A stretch of 64,000 nt of DNA, taken from assembly GCA_039888615.1 (NCBI GenBank), contig JBDQQS010000019.1. One strand, 5' to 3'. The notes under the pieces are model-generated. The model worked only from the letters and a program-made list of their open reading frames with translations. It was not told the origin of the DNA and searched no databases. This DNA is from Flavimaribacter sp039888615 (lineage in GTDB: Bacteria; Pseudomonadota; Alphaproteobacteria; Rhizobiales; Rhizobiaceae). The position numbers and the translations under genes are program-made. Below are positions 59,123-64,000 of the stretch, piece after piece. Numbering within the stretch: position 1 is the stretch's first letter; every line of letters starts with the position of its first letter.

Positions 59123-60526
59123 ATGAGTCGCTTGGGAATGGTGTTGCGAACGACCGCCGTCAGACTGTCGGCGCTTTATTTCGCGCTATTCCTGATTTGC
59201 GCCCTTGTTCTGGTCTTCTACATTTCTGGCCTGACGTCGAGGATCATGATCGACCAGACCCAGGAAGTCGTGCATGAGGAACTGGAGCTGCTTGGTCGGG
59301 CCTATCGCACCGGCGGCGTTACGCTTTTGATCAGCTATATCGACCGCCGGTCGCGCCAGCCTGGCGCAAATCTCTACCTCATCGCCGCTCCGAACGGACA
59401 GGTGATCGCCGGCAATGTGGAGAGCATCCAGACGGGCGTGCTCGACAAGCAGGGCTGGACGGAAACGGCCTTTACCTATGGTCGGTTCACACAGACGCCC
59501 GAAACCCCGATCCACACGGCGCTCGCTGAAGTGATTCTGCTGCCCAACGGCATGCGGCTTCTGGTCGGGCGCGACCTCAGGGAGCCGACCCAGTTTCGCA
59601 CGCTCGTGCGCGGTTCGCTGGCGCTTGCGCTCGGCATGATGGTCGCCGGCGCCCTGGTCATCTGGTTCTTCCTCGGCCGTCGCGCCTTGCGTCGCATCGA
59701 GCGAATGTCGCGGGCGAGCGAAAAGATCCTGGCCGGCGACCTCAGTCAGCGGCTTCCGATCCAGGGATCGAACGACGAATTCGACCGGCTTTCGGAATCG
59801 CTCAACGCCATCATGGCGCGGATCGAAAGCCTGAACGAGGGCCTGCGACAGGTTTCCGACAACATCGCCCATGACTTGAAAACGCCGCTGACCCGGCTTC
59901 GCAACCGTGCAGAGGCGGCCATGGCGTCCGGCGAGGATATCGAGGATTTCCGGACGGCGCTTGAGCAAATGGTCGAAGAATCGGACCAGTTGATTCGCAC
60001 CTTCAACGCGCTCCTAATGATTTCGCGGGTCGAGGCTGGTTCTTCGGCCGCAGAGATCGGACGGCTGGATCTCTCGCAAATCGCCCACGATGTGACGGAA
60101 CTCTACGAGCCGGTCGCCGAGGAAGCGGGCGTGGCATTGTCGGCCGAGATCGAGGACGGCGTGGAAATCGAAGGCAATCGCGAACTGATCGGGCAGGGGA
60201 TTTCCAATCTCGTCGACAACGCCATCAAATACTCCGCCGTCAGGAAGCCGGAAGCTCGCGTGGCGATCTCGCTTGAAACCGCGGAGAATACGGTCGTCGT
60301 CACCGTCGCAGACAATGGCTCCGGCATCCCGGAGGAGGACCGCGCGGAAGTGGTCAAGCGTTTCGTGCGTCTCGATAAAAGTCGAAACCTTGCCGGAAAC
60401 GGGTTGGGTCTCAGCCTCGTCGAAGCTATCATGTCGCTGCATAGGGGCAAACTTGAGTTTGGCTCTGCCGACCCGGATGATGAAAAGTGGCCGGGTTTGT
60501 GCGCCAGAATGATATTCAGAAGATAG
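59123..60526 (+). CDS. Sensor histidine kinase
   Basis: A 467-residue kinase with transmembrane helices at about residues 14-37 and 164-188 around a periplasmic domain. A HAMP domain follows (about 190-240). Phosphoacceptor His250 is in NIAHDLKTPLTRL; the ATPase motifs are NLVDNAIKYSA, DNGSGIPEEDR and NGLGLSLVEAI. It is the partner of the response regulator 13 bp upstream. glnE starts nine bases after its stop. The signal is unknown. Confidence 0.92.
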   Translation: MSRLGMVLRTTAVRLSALYFALFLICALVLVFYISGLTSRIMIDQTQEVVHEELELLGRAYRTGGVTLLISYIDRRSRQPGANLYLIAAPNGQVIAGNVESIQTGVLDKQGWTETAFTYGRFTQTPETPIHTALAEVILLPNGMRLLVGRDLREPTQFRTLVRGSLALALGMMVAGALVIWFFLGRRALRRIERMSRASEKILAGDLSQRLPIQGSNDEFDRLSESLNAIMARIESLNEGLRQVSDNIAHDLKTPLTRLRNRAEAAMASGEDIEDFRTALEQMVEESDQLIRTFNALLMISRVEAGSSAAEIGRLDLSQIAHDVTELYEPVAEEAGVALSAEIEDGVEIEGNRELIGQGISNLVDNAIKYSAVRKPEARVAISLETAENTVVVTVADNGSGIPEEDRAEVVKRFVRLDKSRNLAGNGLGLSLVEAIMSLHRGKLEFGSADPDDEKWPGLCARMIFRR

Positions 60527-60535
60527 GCAGTCAGC

Positions 60536-63505
60536 GTGACACGAGGACCGGCGTTTCCCAAGTTGAAGGACCTGCGGGATCCGGTCATCCTGCCAGCGTC
60601 ACAGGAGAAGCTCGAGGCGCTGCGCGACGAACTGGTCAAGCTCACCGACGGCAATCCGGAAATCGGCGCCTTTCTTGTCGAGAAGACGCCTGCCAGCCAG
60701 TTCGTGCTTTCGGCGCTTACCCTGTCGCAATATCTGCGCGATATCGCGCTGCGCTCGCCAAGGCTCATTCTCCAGCTGGTGAACTCGGAACCCGGCGCGC
60801 TGATCGACCAGCGCATCGAGGAGGCGCAGAACGCCTGGAAGGCCGAGGATGTCAACGAGGCCCGCCTGATGTCGGATCTGCGTCTGTCCAGGCAGGACTT
60901 TTCGTTTTTCGTCGGCATGTACGACCTGTCGCGCACGGTCGACACGCGTCAGATCACCATTTGGCTAAGCCGCTTCGCGGCGGCGGCTCTGAAATCCGCG
61001 GTCGATTTCTCGCTGCTCTCAGCCCACGACCACGGCAAGATCAGGCTCGACGATCCCAAGCGTCCGTCGCGCCGCTCCGGTTTTTTTGTGCTCGGCATGG
61101 GCAAGTTCGGCGCCGAGGAACTGAACTATTCGTCCGACATCGACATTGTCGTCGTGTTCAATCCGGAAGCCGGCGTCGTGCGGGAGCCGGACGAAGCCTC
61201 CGACGTGTTTTCCAGGATTGTCCGTCGTCTCATCAAGATCATGCAGGAGCGCACCCGGGACGGCTACGTGTTTCGAACGGATGTGCGGCTGCGCCCAGAC
61301 CCGGGCGCCACCCCGCTGGCCGTGCCGTATCGCGCGGCGCTGCTTTATTACGAGGGCAGAGGTCAGAACTGGGAGCGCGCGGCCTTCATCAAGGCGCGGC
61401 CGGTGGCCGGCGATATCGATGAGGGCTATGTGTTCTGCAACGAGTTGACGCCCTTCATCTATCGCAAGTACCTGGATTACGCGACGATCGCCGACATCCA
61501 TTCCATCAAGCGACAGATCCATGCGCACAAGGGCTTCGGAACGATCGCCGTGCGCGGACACAACATCAAGCTTGGCCGCGGCGGCATTCGCGAGATCGAG
61601 TTTTTCGTCCAGACGCAGCAGCTGATCGCCGGCGGCCGCTCGCCGGATCTGCGCGTGCGGTCCACCGACGAGGCGCTGTCGGCGCTTTCCAGCAGTCAGT
61701 GGGTGGGGCACAACACGGAGGAAACGCTCCGCCTTGCCTACTGGTATCTGCGCGACATCGAGCACCGGATACAGATGCGCCGGGACGAGCAGACCCATAC
61801 GCTGCCGGAAAACGACGAGGATCTGCGAATAATAGCGCTGATGTCCGGATTTGACGGCGTTGAGCCCTTCATCGAGGAAACGCGCGAGGTGCTCACCTGC
61901 GTGGAGCGCCATTACGCCCGACTGTTCGAACACGAGCAGGAGCTTGGAACCGGCGCCGGCAACCTGGTCTTCACGGGGGATTCGGACGATCCCGACACGA
62001 TCGAGCAACTGAGCCAGATGGGGTTCGAGCGGCCATCCGACATTTCCCGCATCATTCGGACCTGGCATTATGGCCGCTACAACGCCATGCGCTCCGAACA
62101 GGCGCGCAAGCGTCTTACGGAAATCATGCCGGTGCTGCTGAAGGCCTTTGCGCAAACCCGGCGCGCCGACGAGGCGCTGCTGAATTTCGACAAATTCCTT
62201 TCAGGCCTTCCGGCCGGCATCCAGCTTTTCTCACTGCTCTCCAACAACACCAGCCTCAGTACGCTGCTGGTTTCGATCATGGCCTCCGCGCCCCGTCTGG
62301 CCGAGATCATCAGCCGCAGGCCGCACGTCTTCGACGGCGTCCTCGATCCGCAGCTTCTTGCGGAGCTGCCGAACCGCGCCTATCTGGCAGGCCGGCTCGA
62401 GGCCTTTCTGCGGGGCAATTTCCTCTATGAGGAAATCCTCGACCGTCTGCGCATTTTCGCCTCGGAACAGAAATTTCTCATCGGCGTGCGGCTTTTGACC
62501 GGCGCGATCAACGGCGATCGGGCGGGCCGGGCGTTTTCGGACCTGGCGGACCTGATCCTCGAGGCGGCGTTCGCCGCGGTGCGCATTGAACTCGAAAGCC
62601 AGCACGGCCGGATCGCAGGCGGCCAGGCGGCTGTCATCGGCATGGGCAAGCTTGGCAGCCGGGAAATGACCGCCGGCTCCGATATCGACATCATCGTGCT
62701 CTATGCGCATGATCCCGATGGCGGAGAGTCCGACGGGGAAAAGCCGCTCGACGCGCCGCGCTACTACGCGCGCATGACGCAGCGGCTGGTCGCGGCCCTG
62801 TCGTCGCCGACGGCCGAAGGCGTTCTCTACGAGGTGGATCTGCGCCTGAGACCCTCCGGCAACAAGGGGCCGATTGCCACCAGCATTCAGTCGTTCCGCA
62901 AGTATCAGCGCGAGAGCGCCTGGACCTGGGAGCACATGGCGCTGACGCGCGCGCGCGTGGTCAGCGGCGACGCGGAGCTTGTATCGCAGGCCCGCAGCGT
63001 GTTCGAGGAAGTGCTGAACCGGAAACGCGACGCCGCAAAGATCGCGACCGACGTGCGCGAAATGCGCATGCGGATCGAACAGGAAAAGAAGTCAGCCGGC
63101 ATCTGGGACTTGAAACTTGCGCCCGGCGGGCTGATGGATATCGAGTTCATCGCGCAATATCTGCGGCTCATGGCGGCGAGTGAAGAGGTCGCGATCAAGT
63201 CCGGCGAAACGCGCACGCTCGACGCCGTCAAATCGCTTGCGCCGGCGATGATCGGCCATGAGGAGGCCGAACGGCTTGTGTCGGCGCTGAAGGCGTTTAC
63301 CGAGATTGCCCAGATCATCCGCCTGTGCATCAAGGAAGAATTCGATCCCGAAAAGGCGCCGGCGGCGCTGGACGATCTGGTGCTGCGGGTGGTCGACCTG
63401 CCGGACATGGCGACGCTGGAAGAGCATGTGCGCAAGACCGAGGCCGACGTCAGAGCGATTCTCGACCAGGTGCTTCCGGAGCCGGAGGACGCGGAGACTG
63501 GTTAG
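60536..63505 (+). CDS. glnE: Bifunctional glutamine synthetase adenylyltransferase/adenylyl-removing enzyme GlnE
   Basis: A 989-residue enzyme that adds and removes AMP on glutamine synthetase in response to nitrogen status through PII protein. Two nucleotidyltransferase domains are visible: the removing domain with GMGKFGAEELNYSSDIDIVV (about 183-202) and the adding domain with GMGKLGSREMTAGSDIDIIV (about 701-720). The start is GTG at 60536. It ends one base before the convergent PPOX fragment. Length and architecture are standard. Confidence 0.96.
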   Translation: MTRGPAFPKLKDLRDPVILPASQEKLEALRDELVKLTDGNPEIGAFLVEKTPASQFVLSALTLSQYLRDIALRSPRLILQLVNSEPGALIDQRIEEAQNAWKAEDVNEARLMSDLRLSRQDFSFFVGMYDLSRTVDTRQITIWLSRFAAAALKSAVDFSLLSAHDHGKIRLDDPKRPSRRSGFFVLGMGKFGAEELNYSSDIDIVVVFNPEAGVVREPDEASDVFSRIVRRLIKIMQERTRDGYVFRTDVRLRPDPGATPLAVPYRAALLYYEGRGQNWERAAFIKARPVAGDIDEGYVFCNELTPFIYRKYLDYATIADIHSIKRQIHAHKGFGTIAVRGHNIKLGRGGIREIEFFVQTQQLIAGGRSPDLRVRSTDEALSALSSSQWVGHNTEETLRLAYWYLRDIEHRIQMRRDEQTHTLPENDEDLRIIALMSGFDGVEPFIEETREVLTCVERHYARLFEHEQELGTGAGNLVFTGDSDDPDTIEQLSQMGFERPSDISRIIRTWHYGRYNAMRSEQARKRLTEIMPVLLKAFAQTRRADEALLNFDKFLSGLPAGIQLFSLLSNNTSLSTLLVSIMASAPRLAEIISRRPHVFDGVLDPQLLAELPNRAYLAGRLEAFLRGNFLYEEILDRLRIFASEQKFLIGVRLLTGAINGDRAGRAFSDLADLILEAAFAAVRIELESQHGRIAGGQAAVIGMGKLGSREMTAGSDIDIIVLYAHDPDGGESDGEKPLDAPRYYARMTQRLVAALSSPTAEGVLYEVDLRLRPSGNKGPIATSIQSFRKYQRESAWTWEHMALTRARVVSGDAELVSQARSVFEEVLNRKRDAAKIATDVREMRMRIEQEKKSAGIWDLKLAPGGLMDIEFIAQYLRLMAASEEVAIKSGETRTLDAVKSLAPAMIGHEEAERLVSALKAFTEIAQIIRLCIKEEFDPEKAPAALDDLVLRVVDLPDMATLEEHVRKTEADVRAILDQVLPEPEDAETG

Positions 63506-63506
63506 G

Positions 63507-63880
63507 TCAATACATCGACTTCCGGTATTCGACCTCCAGATCGGCGTCGATCTTGTTCATCTCCTCCGGGTCGTCAGGCGCTCCGGATGTCTGGTCGAGG
63601 ATCATTTTCGGCAAGGACGGCATTTCGCTGCGATCCTGCAACTCATCCGGGTCCCACAGCTTCGAACGTCGAAACGCCTTGGCGCAATGGAGGAACACCT
63701 CTTCGATGGTAACGACGATCGCGATCGTCGGTATTCGATCCTTCACCGCCATCAAGGCAAGCAGATCGGGGTCGCGGGTGATTTTCGCTTTCCCGTTCAC
63801 ACGCAATGTGTCGTCGAATCCGGGAATCATGAACAGCAGTCCGACGGCGGGATTGGCCAGAATGTTTGAATGGGTGTCTA
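63507..63880 (-). pseudogene. PPOX-family gene interrupted by IS630-type insertion
   Basis: The minus frame reads continuously from the insertion edge (…DTHSNILANPAVGLLFMIPGF…) to a TGA at 63507. It is the C-terminal part of a pyridoxamine 5'-phosphate oxidase-like protein (NPAVGLLFMIPG and DTLRVNGKA are typical). The internal ATG at 63830 gives a 107-residue ORF that would lack most of the flavin domain. The N-terminal part is displaced beyond the window. It was probably an ordinary gene convergent with glnE before the insertion. Confidence 0.8.
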
Positions 63881-64000
63881 GAGCAACGGGCGATTAGTAT
63901 GCAACGCATCCTGTTGATCTGAAGTAGTTCCAGCATTCTTGCGGTGTGAACAGGCTGCAGACATGTCCGACGGCCTTCCAAAGGTCTTCATATGTTCGAG
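63881..64000 (-). mobile_element. IS630-family insertion sequence, right end
   Basis: The element end is placed after the TA at 63879-63880, within CTAG, because IS630-type elements insert at TA. From there GAGCAACGGGCG leads into the transposase 3' end. The rest of the element lies outside the window, so the terminal repeat and target duplication cannot be confirmed. Confidence 0.7.
63894..64000 (-). CDS. IS630-family transposase, C-terminal end only
   Basis: Thirty-four residues plus TAA are visible on the minus strand. The motif TYEDLWKAVGHVCSLFTP and the following ECWNYFRSTG match the C-terminal end of IS630-type transposases (LWxAxGxxCxLFTPxECxNYF). The upstream part with the DDE catalytic residues is outside the window. 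Confidence 0.78.
   Translation of the reverse strand, partial: RTYEDLWKAVGHVCSLFTPQECWNYFRSTGCVAY

Noticed and set aside
1..64000. tRNA, rRNA, CRISPR array, prophage or integrase gene
   Set aside because: No cloverleaf, rRNA stretch, regularly spaced repeats or integrase-like frame was seen on either strand. A full covariance-model scan was not possible here.

Overview
The window reads as chromosomal DNA from an alphaproteobacterium of the order Hyphomicrobiales (Rhizobiales), probably a marine or salt-tolerant member of the Rhizobiaceae/Phyllobacteriaceae. The evidence is the mix of families: MucR/Ros regulator, DUF5330, DUF1491 and DUF2336 proteins, a FeuN-FeuP-FeuQ locus, and the ccmI-ccmE-ccmF-ccmH and degP-RR-HK-glnE blocks, which I remember as neighbours in rhizobia. 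An Mrp Na+/H+ antiporter and a TRAP importer fit a saline habitat. GC is high except in a few AT-rich intergenic regions. No tRNA, rRNA or CRISPR array was seen.

Layout. 1-3920: siderophore-interacting protein (cut by the window edge), oligopeptidase B, a small secreted SH3-like protein and MsrB. 4240-10138: complete seven-gene mrpABCDEFG operon, followed by mucR. 10987-11766: sufE and a DUF5330 gene. 11779-11943: two related palindromic repeat elements. 12101-21452: a sensor-kinase-like gene whose phosphoacceptor position is Asp, a peptidoglycan-binding protein, DUF1491, DUF2336, a DUF1254-type/DUF1214 pair, a PBP1A-type penicillin-binding protein, a UPF0260 protein and a Tat-type metallophosphoesterase. 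21793-28871: feuNPQ, a surface-antigen lipoprotein, and the cytochrome c maturation operon ccmIEFH. 56675-63505: degP, a two-component pair and glnE. The right edge holds a PPOX-family gene cut by an IS630-type insertion.

The 27.8 kb between ccmH and degP (28872-56674) is the accessory part and looks like a layered insertion hotspot. It carries an alpha/beta-hydrolase-OsmC fusion, an autotransporter, a LysR-NTF2-PPOX-YHS module, a lipoprotein, a 2-aminoethylphosphonate-type importer, a DeoR-controlled Ugp-type importer, an IclR-GMC-ALDH-aldolase-TRAP catabolic cassette, and an ArsR-SRPBCC pair. At least two modules end in a short leftover copy of the 3' end of the gene that precedes the module: 31 osmC codons at 33117-33209, and a 51-bp permease tail at 54378-54428 that matches 45605-45655 at 49 of 51 bases.

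How parts work together. The phosphonate-type and Ugp-type importers each follow a good PHO-box match, so they probably form one phosphate-starvation uptake block, the second operon also carrying a palindrome suited to its DeoR regulator. The 8.8-kb cassette has its own promoter and a 38-bp dyad suited to its divergent IclR regulator; its enzymes suggest uptake of an organic acid or amino acid, alcohol and aldehyde oxidation, and cleavage of a D-3-hydroxy-amino acid. Its substrate is unknown and it is the best candidate here for an undescribed pathway.
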